Origin: Petrolisthes cinctipes
Taxonomy: Eukaryota; Arthropoda; Malacostraca; Decapoda; Porcellanidae
DNA length: 64,000 nucleotides
Assembly (NCBI GenBank): GCA_033782935.1
Contig: JAWQEG010000506.1
Span: 2,434,501-2,498,500, forward strand
Direction of reading: 5' to 3'
Of this stretch, positions 43,626 to 54,104 are shown one piece after another (position 1 is the stretch's first letter; each line of letters starts with the position of its first letter). A program made the position numbers and the translations under genes. A model generated the notes under the pieces. It was given only the letters and a program-made list of their open reading frames with translations. It did no database searches and was not told the DNA's origin.

Positions 43626-45049
43626 GTGAATGCAAGCCAGGAATTAGGGGATAATGTGGACATGAATGATTTTTCAGACACCTTTTTTGCAAATTTAGAT
43701 GACGTGAGTGAATTATCTGACAAGGGTGCGAGCAGTCTGACTGAGTTGCAGTTGCACGATGACGAATGCAAGGATTTGGATGCTAGTGCTGTGGATTTAA
43801 CCAATTTAGATCAGGAACCTGCCACATGTTTTTATCTAAAGGATGGAGTTTTATGGCGTAGGTGGCGTCCTGCTTACAGCCCTGCTGATGACGGAGCTTG
43901 GGAGGTTCACCAGATAGTTATACCCAGGAAATATCAAGAAGAGATATTAGAAATAGGGCATTGTACTCCTTTATCGGGTCACTTGGGAGTACATAAGACT
44001 TTGGAAAGGTTGAGGGGTCATTTTTTTTGGCCAGGTATGCATACTGATGTGAGGAAATTTTTAAATGCTTGTCACACCTGTCAGATTATAAGTAAACCTA
44101 ACAAGCCTATTTCTAAGGTTCCACTTGTACCTCTCCCAGTGTTTGAACAACCATTTACCCATGTACTCATTGATATTGTTGGCCCTTTGCCAAAGAGCTT
44201 GCAAGGCCACATCTACCTGTTAACTATAATGGCCATGGCCACACGGTATCCAGAGGCAATCCCGTTACGTAGTTTGTCAGCTAAAATTATTATCAAGGAA
44301 TTACTTAAGTTATTTACACATAGGGGATTCCCTCGGGAAATACAAAGTGACCAAGGGTCAGTGTTTGTATCGGAATTGTTTAATTAAGCAGACCTTGAAG
44401 GAACTAGGCATAGACCAGATATTGTCCAGTGCATATCACCCACAGAGCCAAGGTGCATTGAAATGCTTTCAACAGACCTTCAAGACAATGAAGAAGTACT
44501 GCGAGGACACTGCTATTTGCCATGCGGGAAGTACCGAACGAGTCGTTGGGCTTCACGCCAAATGAGCTGATGTTTGGACACCGGGTGCGTGACACGCTAC
44601 AGTTCCTGAAGGAAAATCTCCTTAAGTATGTGGGGGAGTTCAAGGAGAGGCTTTACAAGTCCTGTCAGTTCGCTAACGACAATCTAAAGGTAGCACAGCA
44701 GACCATGAAAGGATGGTACGACAGGAAAACCCGCCAACGGAAGTTTGAGCCGGGGGATGAGGTGCTGGTTCTTCTGCCTTTAACTGGACAACCCTTGGCT
44801 GCACAGTATAAAGGCCCTTACAAGGTGGCAAGACAGGTGGGGGACACAGACTACCTGATTGCTACACCTGACCGTCGCAAGTCCCGCCAACTCTGCCACA
44901 TTAATATGTTGAAGCCTTACGTCAGAAAAGGAGAGCTCCCAACAAATGTTACGGTAGCGGTGGTTCATGGGTCAGAAGTGATTTCTCGGATAAGTTTATT
45001 ATTTCATTCTGAGGAATTCTATACTGTCTTCGTTGGTGATCATCACTGA
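43626..45049 (+). pseudogene. Gypsy G integrase, located upstream of RT
   Basis: 43626-44387: linker, HHCC zinc domain (HLGVHKTLERLRGHFFWPGM, NACHTCQ), first and second core Asp (LIDIVGPLP, QSDQGSVF). A 4-base TTAA duplication at 44380-44390 shifts the frame; 44390-44520 then reads SAYHPQSQGALKCFQQT, where the catalytic Glu is Lys (AAA). 44522-45049 gives the rest of the core and C-terminal domain (FEPGDEVLVLLPL, YKGPYKVARQVGDTDYLIAT, HINMLKPYV). Its place before RT is confirmed by gypsy I. Confidence 0.85.
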
Positions 45050-45199
45050 CATTGGAGTGGATCCCTATACTATACACTCTTTCTCAGTAGTCTCTCCAAC
45101 AACAACAAAGTGGTGCTCTTTGGTAATACAGCCAAAAAGTATAGAGTCCTTATTCATTTCGGTACAGCCGAGTTGATTTATCATGTTTTCTAAGGTGTT

Positions 45200-45394
45200 C
45201 GGTGTCATAACTCCACTTAGGGCTGCCTGGGTGTTGTCCTAAATCCAAGCGCCCTAACTTACGAAAGATGGCTGCCAAATGTTTTGAGTATGCTGTCGTA
45301 AGTGTTCTGAGTATGCCGTCATAAGCGCACTGTGGAAGTTAGGGCTCCCTAGCCGAGATAGGATGTCCTAAGTTGTTTTGAGTATCTGGCCCCA
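45200..45394. other. Probable small insertion between integrase and RT of gypsy G
   Basis: Sequence here is not RT-like and has an inverted-repeat tendency (GGGCTGCC...GGCCCCA; CTAACTT...AAGTTAG; TTTTGAGTATG repeated). It ends TTGTTTTGAGTATCTGGCCCC, resembling ends of small MITEs. Boundaries and flanking duplication are not resolved. Confidence 0.35.
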
Positions 45395-45726
45395 GGTGCG
45401 TGAAATCTCCTGCTTCGTGGCCAACAACCAGTCCTACGTATGCAATGTGATGCCTTTCGGGATGAAAAACGCGCCGGTAACCTTCCAAAGGCTCATAAAC
45501 AACATAACTTTGGGTATCCCTGGATGTGTCGTGTATATAGACGATATCCTCTTATTTAGTCATTCATGGGAGGATCATGTCGTTCAGTTGTCCCTGCTTT
45601 TTTCTAGACTTAGTGAGGCAAATTTGGTAATCAACTTAAAAGGAAATAAGATTTTGTAAAATCTCATGTATTATACTTAGGCCATGTTGTAGGTCAGGGG
45701 CAGATTGTACCTCCAAAAGCTAAGCT
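45395..45726 (+). pseudogene. Gypsy G RT fragment
   Basis: RT palm with VMPFGMKNAPVTFQRLINN, an intact catalytic box VYIDDILLFSHSW and thumb start; a stop at 45657-45659, then HVLYLGHVVGQGQIVPPKAK in a second frame up to the junction with LTR sequence at about 45727. The rest of RT and all RNase H are deleted. Confidence 0.8.
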
Positions 45727-46172
45727 ATTTATTGGGAATGAGCTTGATGAGGCTCGGCCTGATGGCTCAGGATTTGGAATCTGTATTTCAACTAATCCAA
45801 CTGGGTTCAGACGAGTCGTCATGGATCTTTCTTCCAAGAGTGTTGGGCAGTAGCAGATGTGTGAACAAGGGAGAAGGGTTTAACAGGTGACTCGTGCCTG
45901 CTCTTCTACTGTAATTGGTGACATTTTAGCGTGAGTTATCAGAATTATTCGTGTTGTGCCTTGTAAGTTTGTGCAACTATCATTTCATTTTAATTAAACT
46001 ACTCCAAAGCGTCGTGCTTTGTTTAATTTACATTTGTTTAAGTAGTGCAATTGTTGCTTGACTGGGACTATTATAGTCCATAGTAAGTTGTTTCTCATGT
46101 TACTGTTTAAGATGGGGGACGAGGCCATTGAACTCTAATACAGGGATTTTTCCTCTCAACCACACCGTAACA
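45727..46172 (+). repeat. 3' LTR of gypsy G, truncated at its start and deleted inside
   Basis: Begins inside the LTR (TTTATTGGGAATGAGCTTGA, matching 34650 onwards) and ends CACACCGTAACA. Lacks about 330 bases present in the 5' LTR between GTGCCTT and TTTGTGCAAC. The end is followed by ATATACAC. Confidence 0.8.
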
Positions 46173-46850
46173 ATATACACTATATATATGTATATATGTA
46201 GCCCTAACTGTTACAACCAGTCAAGCGCCAACTACCCTAAAATTGAGTTATTAATAGGAATTACTTCTACAATTCCTCTTCTATCTAATGAACAAATGGA
46301 TATCATTTTAGCTTGTATATAGACATCTCTAGAATGTCTGAAATACAACCGAGTGTCGGCGAGTGACAAATGCAGGCAGTCGACAAGTCAGTCAGCTGAA
46401 ACAAAGATGTTGCCACTGCTCGCTAATTAATATTATTTACTTCGTGCTCTACGTGATTATTTTATTAGCCGTTGGGAACGCTTGCTATGTAGCATAAACA
46501 CATTAATGTACATTTTTATTGCAAAAACAAACTTGTAAATCCATTTTGTTATCACAAATCGTGGAAAAAAGATAATTAAAAAGAGAGGAAACAGGGAACG
46601 ATAGCGATGCCCGCAGGCGCCAGGTCGGACCAGCCCAAACTCTCGTACTGCGTTTAAAAGATGTCTAAATAATTTATGCTTATACTATGTGTTTCACTGT
46701 ATTATAAGGGAAGTGTTATTACTTCAATATTTCTTAGTAAAATTATGACAATACATCGAATAAGATACATAATTAATTAAAGTTAATAATAATAATTGTG
46801 AACTCACAAATTGCACGGGTAGGCAGTAACTCGAGTCAGTCAGACAGTCA
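46173..46850. other. Stretch with no recognised gene
   Basis: AT-rich single-copy-looking sequence. TGTTACAACCAGTCAAGCGCCA at 46208-46230 occurs in inverted form near 52465-52490 (one base different), a possible remnant of an unrecognised repeat. Confidence 0.4.
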
Positions 46851-46857
46851 CACACTC

Positions 46858-47080
46858 ACTGAGAGAGAGAGAGAGTGTGTAGGGGTAGAGGGAGGACAAG
46901 GTAAATGGATATGGGGGTAGGAAGAGGATGGGTTGGTAAGAAGGGAGGATAGGGAACTCACAGGGGGATGGTGGGAGTATACAAAGTAGGAGGAGGATAG
47001 GTTGGTAAGGAGGGATGGTTGGGGTAGGTGGAGGATGGGTTGGTAAGAAGGGAAGGTAAGGGTAGGGGGAGGATGGACAT
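46858..47080. repeat. GA microsatellite and G-rich minisatellite
   Basis: A GA tract (46860-46876) leads into about four imperfect 40-50 bp units with the core GAGGATGGGTTGGTAAGAAGG. The open frames through it are low-complexity. Confidence 0.7.
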
Positions 47081-47215
47081 GGATCGAGGATTGTATGGAT
47101 GATGAAATATGGATGGTGAAATATGCGTGGGTGTGTGCATATGCACCAGAGGATGAAAAGAGTAGGACGGGGAGAGAGGATGAGTGTGTTTTGGGAGGAA
47201 ATTGGAGGTTTGCGA

Positions 47216-47322
47216 GTCCTTCAAATTTTGCCACGAAACATCACCCATATTGAAGGAGCGTGTTTCGTGGCATAGTCAGGAGGAATCACAAGCCTCCAAG
47301 TTTCATACAAGATCACAGGGTC
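47216..47322 (-). mobile_element. Truncated copy of the TTAA-flanked MITE
   Basis: Matches the reverse complement of 51226-51371 from TCCTTCAAATnTTGCCACGA through TTTCGTGGCATnGTCAGGAG to GATCACAGGGTC, with only one terminus present. It abuts the LINE ORF start at 47323. Confidence 0.75.
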
Positions 47323-49232
47323 GATGCAAAAGTGGTGAGAGAAATTATCCAATGCTCCGACCATTTTGTGTTGTTGGTAAGGATGAAGGTTAGTGCTAAG
47401 TGGGAATATGGTAGGAGGGATGAAGGGGTGAGGAAAAAGAGGGAGGTGGCTAGTGGGAAATTAGATGAAGCAGAATATAGGGAGGAATATAAGAGGAGGG
47501 TGGGTGAGGTGCTGGGGGATGCAAGGATGGTGATAGGGGAGGGAGTGGGAGTGAATGATGTCTATGAAACATTCAAAACTTTAGTGTGTAAGACAGCAGC
47601 AGAAGTGGTGGGGTACAAAGTACAAAAGGGGGAAGAAAGGGAGTGCATGGTGATCTGAAGAAGTGAAGGATGCAGTAGAGAATAAGAAGAAGGCTTTTAG
47701 GAGAACCCTGCAGAGAAATGTGCCAGAGGAGGTGAAAGAGGGAATACAATGAGTGTAAGAGAAAAGTGAAGAGGACGGTGAGTGAGAGCAAAAGGAGAGT
47801 GGATGAGGAGTTTGGTAGGAAACCGAGTGAGAAGTTTAGAGAAAACAAGAAATTATTCTGGAAGGAGGTGAAAAGAGAAAGAGGAGAAGGAAAGTCTGGT
47901 AGCGTGAGAATGAAGAGAGAGGATGGAGTTCCTGTGAGTAGAAGTGAGGAAGTGAAAGAAGTGTGGAATAGGCATTTTGATCGGTTGATGAATGGGGGAA
48001 CTGGAGGGGAGGCGGTGGTGACATGCATGGGGATGGAGGCAGGAGGTAGACAACAGGATGTATAGGGAGAATTAGGAAGGGAAGAGGTTAGGAAAGCAAT
48101 AGGAAAGTTGAAGATAGGATAGGCACCGGGGTGGATGAAATAACTGGAGAGATGCTGAGGTGTGGGGGGGAGGAAGTGGTGGAGTGGATGCTGCTTATAT
48201 GCATATTGGCTTGGAGACAGGGAGAGGTGCCAGAGAACTGAAGGAGAGTCATAAGGATGAGTGTGGTAGCTATAGGGGAATAAGCCTTCTTAGTGTACCG
48301 GGGAAGGTGTATGGGAAGGTTCTTACTGAGAGACTGATAGAAGTAACTGGGAATAAAGTCAGTGAGGCGCAGGGAGGGTTCAGAAAGGGTAGAGGATGTG
48401 TGAACCCGATCTTTGGAATAAAATCAACAGTGGAGAAATATATTGGGAAGGGTAGGAAGTTGTATGCTGCCTTCATAGATTTGGAGAAGGCATACGATAG
48501 GGTTGACAGGAGAGCTATGACAGATGTATTAAGGATTTACGGTGTTGGTGGGCGCTTGCTGGAGGGGATTGAGGCTTTCTATAGAGAGGCAAAAGCTTGT
48601 GTGAGGGTTGAGGGTGATTTGAGTGAGAACTTTGATATCAGTGTAGGATTGAGGCAGGGGTGTGTCATGTCACCATAGTTGTTCAATATTTTTATGGATG
48701 GGTGCATGAGAGAGATGAAGGCAAAGGTGGAGGGCCTGGGTGCGAAACTGAGGTTGAATGGAGTACCTTGGTTGCAAGCTTATTTGCGGATGACACTGTG
48801 CTGCTGGCCGAGAGTGAAAGGGAGTTACAGAGGGTGGTGGATGAATTTCAGTCCGTGTGTAAGCAAAGAAAACTGAAGGTGAATGTTGGTAAGAGTAAGG
48901 TGATGGTATTTGAGAGGACCAAAACAGAAGTAATTGACTTTGCTACACCCTATAGAGTGGCTGTACCAACTAGGACTGAATGTGAGATAACTTTAGGGGG
49001 TGAGAGGATGGAGGAGGTGAGGGAATTCAAGTAACTGGGAACAGTTCCGTGTAAACATGGAAGGAGAAATCAGGGAGAGAGCAATGAGGGGCAGGCAGGT
49101 CATAATATTACTGAGGAGGATTATGAAGGGTAGAAGTGTGAGTATGGAAGTGAAAAAGGGACTGAGAAATAGTATAATCCTGCCAATACTGACATATGCG
49201 TCAGAGACATGGACATGGAGTAGGGCTCATCA

Positions 49233-49432
49233 GTCTAGAATAGGTGCTGTGGAAATGAGTTACTTGAGAGGAGCATGTGGACTTACAAGGTGGGATGGAG
49301 AAAGTAATGAGTGTGTATATGTATGAGAGATGTAGAATAGGTGCAGTGGAAATGAGTTACTTGAGAGGAGCATGTGGACTTACTAGGTGGGATGGAGAAA
49401 GAAATGAGTGTGTATGAGAGGTGTGGTATGAG
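49233..49432. repeat. ~98-bp tandem duplication in the LINE ORF
   Basis: TAGAATAGGTGCnGTGGAAATG followed by AGTTACTTGAGAGGAGCATG and TGGACTTACnAGGTGGGATG appears at 49236 and 49334. The duplication adds an early stop (49324-49326). Confidence 0.85.
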
Positions 49433-49455
49433 TGAGAAGGCAGTTGGTATTGAGT

Positions 49456-49657
49456 GTGGAGTGGTTGAGAGAGTGAAGTGTAATACATTGAGATGGTTTG
49501 GACATGTAGAGAGCATGCAAAGTGTGGAGTTTGTAAAGAAGGTGTATGGAAGTGTGGAGTGGTTGAGAGAGTGAAGCGTAATACACTGAGGTGGTTTGGA
49601 CATGTGGAGAGAATGCAAAGTGTGGAGTTTATAAAGAAGGTGTATGGAAGTGAAGTT
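49456..49657. repeat. ~98-bp tandem duplication in the LINE C-terminal domain
   Basis: TGTGGAGTGGTTGAGAGAGTGAAG, TGGTTTGGACATGTnGAGAG and AGTTTnTAAAGAAGGTGTAT occur twice, about 98 bp apart (WFGHVESMQS and WFGHVERMQS). This is separate from the duplication just upstream. Confidence 0.85.
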
Positions 49658-50350
49658 GTTGTTGTAGTTCCCCAGACTGTCTGGCCGAGCAGTCCTGAGT
49701 CTGGTTGACCGAAGCCGTGCAGATGCTCGGACCCCCAAATGGGAGTCAGGGTAATAGTGAGGTCTGTTTCTTCGAAGGCAGCAGACGAGGGGACTGCTGG
49801 CTCACGGGCATGTATCCCTGGGCCAACATTCCCACCGTCTGTAGTCTTCCTTGTTGTGCCACCCAATCGGGCAATCTCGTCGGCTACCCAGAAGGAATGA
49901 GAGATAGTAAGGAGACAGACAGAGCAGGCCAGAGTGTGGTAGAGGATGCCAGATTCCTCATTTCTGGATAGAACCAGCCCTCACCAGTGTGTTGCTGAGT
50001 AGTTGAGATGTGTGCTGGGTAGTTTACATTAACACATCTTCCCTTTCCAGTGTGTGCTGGGTAGTTGAGAAGTGTGATGGGTAATTTGCACCAACACATC
50101 TTCCCTCACCAGTGTGTGCTGGGTAGTTTTTTACATCAACAAATCTTCCTCTAGCCATCAACACGTCTTCCCCCAGCTTACAAGGTAGCATGTTATCCTT
50201 GCTCTTACAGCCAGGTACCTATTTACTGCTAGGTGAACAGGGACATTGGGGGCTGGGAAAATTGTCCAACAATTCCACTGACCCAGGAATTGAACCCGGG
50301 ATCTCTCGCATGCCAGGCGAGTGTGCTAACCTCTATACCATCAGCACCCC
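49658..50350 (-). mobile_element. 693-bp composite SINE in the RTE-like LINE
   Basis: Perfect 14-bp duplication ATGGAAGTGAAGTT at 49644-49657 and 50351-50364. The minus strand begins with a tRNA-like head (box A TGGTATAGAGGTTAGCAC, hairpin CTCGC-CTGGCAT-GCGAG, box B GGGTTCAATTCC) and shares about 190 bases with the SINE in gypsy F. It then has three ~60-bp units (GTGTGCTGGGTAGTT...AACACATCTTCC, 49985-50150) and a long unique part, ending in ACAACAACAAC. Longer than typical SINEs. Confidence 0.8.
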
Positions 50351-50575
50351 ATGGAAGTGAAGTTATGGGACCTGGTGTGAGAGACAGACCTCCGGTTAGA
50401 TGGCAGAACAGAGTGGAAGAGTATGTGAGAGAGAGAAGTGTAAGGGGGGAGGGGGGATGGAGAAAGTAAAACTGGGAACAGGGAAAACTGGAGACTCTTC
50501 TGCCGTGGCCACCCCCTTGGTGGGAGTTCCCGGGGGGAGCGAGACGTCGGAGCAATAGATAGATAGATAGAGCAG

Positions 50576-51215
50576 GACACATAACAAAACACAGAAGGAC
50601 ACACACACACACACACCAGGACACATAACAAAACACAGAAGGAAACACACACACACACACACAACAGGACACATAACAAAACACAGAAGGAAACACACAC
50701 ACACACAACAGGACACATAACAAAACACAGAAGGAAACACACACACAACAGGACACATAACAAAACACAGAAGGAAACACACACACACACACACACACAC
50801 AACAGGACACATAACAAAACACAGAAGGAAACACACACACACACACAACAGGACACATAACAAAACACAGAAGGAAACACACACACACAAAACAGGACAC
50901 ATAACAATACACACAAGGAAACACACACACACACCAGGACACATACCAAAATACAGAAGGAAACAACACACACACACACACACACACACACCAGTACACA
51001 TACCAAAATACAGAAGGAAACAACACACACACACTAGTACACATACCAAAATACAAGACGAAACAACACACACACACACACACACACCAGTACACATACC
51101 AAAATACAGAAGGAAACAACACACACACACACACACATAACAGTACACATACCAAAACACAGAAGGAAACATTACAACACACACACATACCAAAACACAC
51201 ACACACACACAGCAG
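50576..51215. repeat. CA-rich minisatellite, about a dozen units
   Basis: Unit (AC)n followed by AACAGGACACATAACAAAAC, then ACAGAAGGAAAC; the AC part varies, so unit length ranges about 45-65 bp. The left units read GGACACATAACAAAACACAG, the right units GTACACATACCAAAATACAG, a gradual change along the array. The long Cys/Val frames on the minus strand are translations of this repeat. Confidence 0.9.
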
Positions 51216-51225
51216 GACACATTAA

Positions 51226-51371
51226 GGACCCTGTGATCGTGTATAAAATTGGAGACTTCTGATTCCTCCTGACCATGCCACGAAACAAGCTCCTTCCCTA
51301 TAGGTGGTGTTTCGTGGCAATATTTGAAGGACTAATTTTTCTCCAACTTTTTTACTACATCACAGGGTCCC
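51226..51371. mobile_element. 146-bp MITE with TTAA target duplication
   Basis: Ends GGACCCTGTGATCGTG and (reverse complement) GGGACCCTGTGATGTAG, flanked by TTAA at 51222-51225 and 51372-51375. The interior has a second inverted pair (GCCACGAAACA / TGTTTCGTGGC). A truncated copy is at 47216-47322. TTAA targets are typical of piggyBac-type elements; class inferred. Confidence 0.75.
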
Positions 51372-51375
51372 TTAA

Positions 51376-53375
51376 GACAGACTAAAAAACATCAGCCTAC
51401 TTAGTAATAATTACTTTCAGTACCTCAGTGTAAAAAACAATGGCGAAGGACCTGGATAGTGAGACGTATTAGAATTTATACAGGAAGATAAAGGGAATCA
51501 GTGATGGGGTGACAGAGAGGAGGGTAGGAACTTAAGAAGGAGAGGGGGGGGGGGAGTGAGTACGGATGGACCGGGGTACAGGAGGAAGAGGGAGGGAGGA
51601 AAGCCGAGGCGGTAAGAGAAAGAATAGTGACGTCACTCCATAAATTTCGCGATTTTAGACCAATGGCGAAAGAACGATTAAAAGATCAGTGACGATTATA
51701 ATTATTTTGTATAAATAAATTTCCTTGTATAAGCATACTACAGAAGCAGATGAAGAAGCGAGCGGTGTGTGATTGTTATAATCCATTAAAAAATCTGTTG
51801 TAATTCTTGCCCGTGTGGAGAAATAGATGCATGATGACTCAGCAGTTCCCCTGCTTACCACTCATTCATAACAGTTTAACCTAGCAAACTCAGATACATA
51901 ATCAACTACTATTTAGAACTCTCGCTGTTAAAAGCAATATGTTGAATCGTACGTTTGGCAGCTACCGGCGCCATCCTACCTGGAGGCAGGCGCCTGGCAG
52001 AGAGGCTAGAAGCCGCTAGATAGACCGGAGAAATTGTGATAGTACCACACTCTTTTCAACTTTTCAAAGTTATTCTATAACGTACCTACATCTAAACTAT
52101 ACCCATAGAATGCTTAAAAAATGTAGTGTCTTAAGCGAAATAGTATATTTTATTATTATTTACCAATTCTCCATTTTAATCATATATTTCAGTACGAGAA
52201 TAACTTTTCACATATTCTCCATGGCAGTCGTATATATTATACCTGTAATATCTTTCTTAATAGGGAACTGAACACTTTTTGGCATATATCAGTTAAAAGC
52301 TAAGAAAATTTGGCCTCTAATGAAGTCTGAAATACCAAAGTATATGTTATACTGTGGTCATATCAAGTTGATGAAGTGAAGTAACGGTCAACAGATTATT
52401 CGTGTTTACCTTACGCGTGACATTATTACCTATACTTTAAAGGCAATTATCTCGCTTAAGTAGGCGTGGCGCTCGACTGGTTGTAACAGTCAGCCACTCA
52501 TATACACTAGCAAATTTTCTAACATATTGTCCATAGTTATAGTAATAATTCATGATAGCTCACTTAATTTCATCACCAAGAGTATACAATCGGTAACTCT
52601 GAATAAAGCGCGACTACATACCTCTCTCATGGAAAGAAATCAGTGTCAAGTAGAATAAAAACGAGAGAAACGGGTCCGGTACGCATTGGTTGTGGCGACA
52701 TATGCCGGTTCTCTCCCCTCAATTCTTTCCCTACTAGAAAGAAAATCACCTTGCAAATCTCTGAGCCTCTTATATCAAAATATTTCCATATTGTAGTATT
52801 CCAAGATCTTATACAACACTCTTCTGAGAATAATAGTAGATTTTACTAACAAAAAGCGAAGAAAATAATGAGAGCAACCAGCCCCCGCAGTCAGCCTGTC
52901 GAGCGTGTCTAAGTGGCTACCCAGAAAGCTCAGTACCACCCAGTTACAAAAACGTGAAATCAAGAGACTCATAGTAAATTCCCAAGGTGATCCTTCCTTT
53001 ACATTGAACTATAAAACAAAATATACATTCTTTTGCCACTTACTGGTAAACAAATAATCCTGAGACAAGTTAGCTACGGTATATGTTATAATCACGACGA
53101 GTAATTAACCAGCAAGCAAATCACGGCAACTCTCTTGTGCCACGTAACATTGAAAAAGTCACGTACACCAACAACATCTATCTTAATATACTTCAAATAC
53201 AATATCTACTTACCATTTAAAGAACAGAAATTAATAATATAATGACACCATATTCAAAGAATTAACAGGAAGTGTATTTTCAAAGAGCGAACAGGAATGT
53301 ACTCAGTCATGGTTCTTTTAGGAAAAGGAATACTGGAATTTTTGGGTCAGGCACTAAATTCAAATATCCCCAGCA
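51376..53375. other. 2 kb without recognised genes or elements
   Basis: AT-rich; short open frames only, none with family features. A G-rich segment lies at 51530-51610 (GAGAGGGGGGGGGGAG). TGGCGCTCGACTGGTTGTAACAGT (52466-52490) is the inverted near-copy of 46208-46230. Could hold regulatory sequence or an old unrecognised repeat. Confidence 0.45.
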
Positions 53376-54104
53376 CTACATCCCAGACCATGTGACAAAG
53401 CTGTCCTGGGACGGGGCTGGTTCCTGCCGGTCCTCTGAAGCGGAAGGCGTAGTATAACTCGTGGGTCGCGGCAATGGTGACAAAGGTGCCTGAGCGGGAT
53501 CCGCGCATGGCCTATGTGGCGAGGCCGGTGTGCTGTCAGGCTGCAGGCGGGGTGGTGAGGCGGGTGAGTGGTCCAGGCGAGGTGCTGGTGATGAGGCAGA
53601 CGAGATGTCGCAGCTTGGACGTTGTGGCGTGGTAGACGAGAGGTTGCTGAGTGGGCGTGGTGAAGAGGCAGGCGAGCGGTCGAGGAGCGGCCATGGTGGC
53701 GAGGCCGGTGTGTGGTCGGTGTGAGGCAGTGGTGGCCGAGGTAGGAGCTGGTTGTACAAGAGAGGCTGTGGAGATACAAGAGGGATTACTGGTGCCAAGG
53801 TAAGTGGCGGAGGGGTAGGGATAGTTCTAGGGGACAAATGAGGCTGGGGTTGAGGAGAGGTAGGTAGGGTAAGGTGGGGTGTGGGCCGGGATTGGGGTGA
53901 GGGAGTGTGTGGTGCGCAGGTTGTGTGGGAGTGGTAGGCGGAAGGTAGGGTCTGTTGAGGGAGGAGAGGTAGGGGTGTGGTAGGGGTGGGTATGGGGTGA
54001 TGTGGAGTGGCTTGGTGTGGTGTGGGAGGGGGTTCGGTAGGTGCAGGGATGGCGGCTGAGAAGGCGTTAGGTATGGTGATGTGTGTTGGTGTTTGTGAGA
54101 GCAA
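53376..54104 (-). pseudogene. Gypsy H Pro-rich pol tail
   Basis: 242 open codons on the minus strand, with repeated units of the type DRSPASSPRPLSNL / DHSPASPPRLQPDS, then ASEDRQEPAPSQDSF. Low-complexity; the frame may be open by composition alone. The repeated unit (about 30 bp) recurs six or more times at 53500-53730. Confidence 0.5.

Larger units (their letters stand above)
34607..46172 (+). mobile_element. Ty3/gypsy element G, Gmr1-like pol order, with nested insertions
   Basis: 5' LTR 34607-35903 (split by a solo LTR), primer-binding site TTGGCGACCTCGCC, gag (split by gypsy B), CCHC knuckle, protease, integrase, then RT, then 3' LTR. Integrase upstream of RT is the order of Gmr1-like elements, unlike ordinary Ty3/gypsy. 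RT is only a fragment and RNase H and the purine tract are deleted. Confidence 0.85.
47323..50469 (+). pseudogene. RTE-like reverse transcriptase ORF
   Basis: Pieces: 47323-47658 and 47660-48065 (Lys/Arg/Glu-rich linker between endonuclease and RT), 48160-48678 with SYRGISLLSVPGKVYGKVLT, QGGFRKGRGCVNPIFGIKS, FIDLEKAYDRVDR and GLRQGCVMSP (a stop follows the P), 48660-49034 with LFADDTVLLAE and NVGKSKVMVF, 49057-49326 with ILTYASETWTW, then the duplicated C-terminal parts. The end VRDRPPVRWQNRVEEYVRER lies beyond the SINE, at 50365-50440. Catalytic Asp residues are readable, but the ORF is in at least five pieces. Confidence 0.8.
47323..50575 (+). mobile_element. RTE-like LINE, split by a SINE
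   Basis: RT with FADD box, a C-terminal LRWFGHVERM domain and a short 3' untranslated end (CCGTGGCCACCCCCTTGGTG, GGAGTTCCCGGGGGGAGCGA) closing in ATAGATAGATAGATAG. The C-terminal and 3' features fit RTE-type LINEs. The 5' end and endonuclease are missing; frameshifts occur throughout, and there are two local tandem duplications. Confidence 0.75.

Noticed and set aside
46848..47248. Ser/Pro/Leu-rich frames on the minus strand
   Set aside because: Antisense to a G-rich minisatellite; low-complexity only.
49680..49760. tRNA-Leu-like sequence (CTGGCCGAGCAGTC) on the plus strand
   Set aside because: Only a box-A resemblance; no cloverleaf, no convincing box B, and it lies in the opposite direction inside the composite SINE.
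50229..51220. Long Cys/Val-rich open frames on the minus strand (up to 325 codons)
   Set aside because: All three frames are translations of the CA-rich minisatellite; no domain and no composition expected of a protein.
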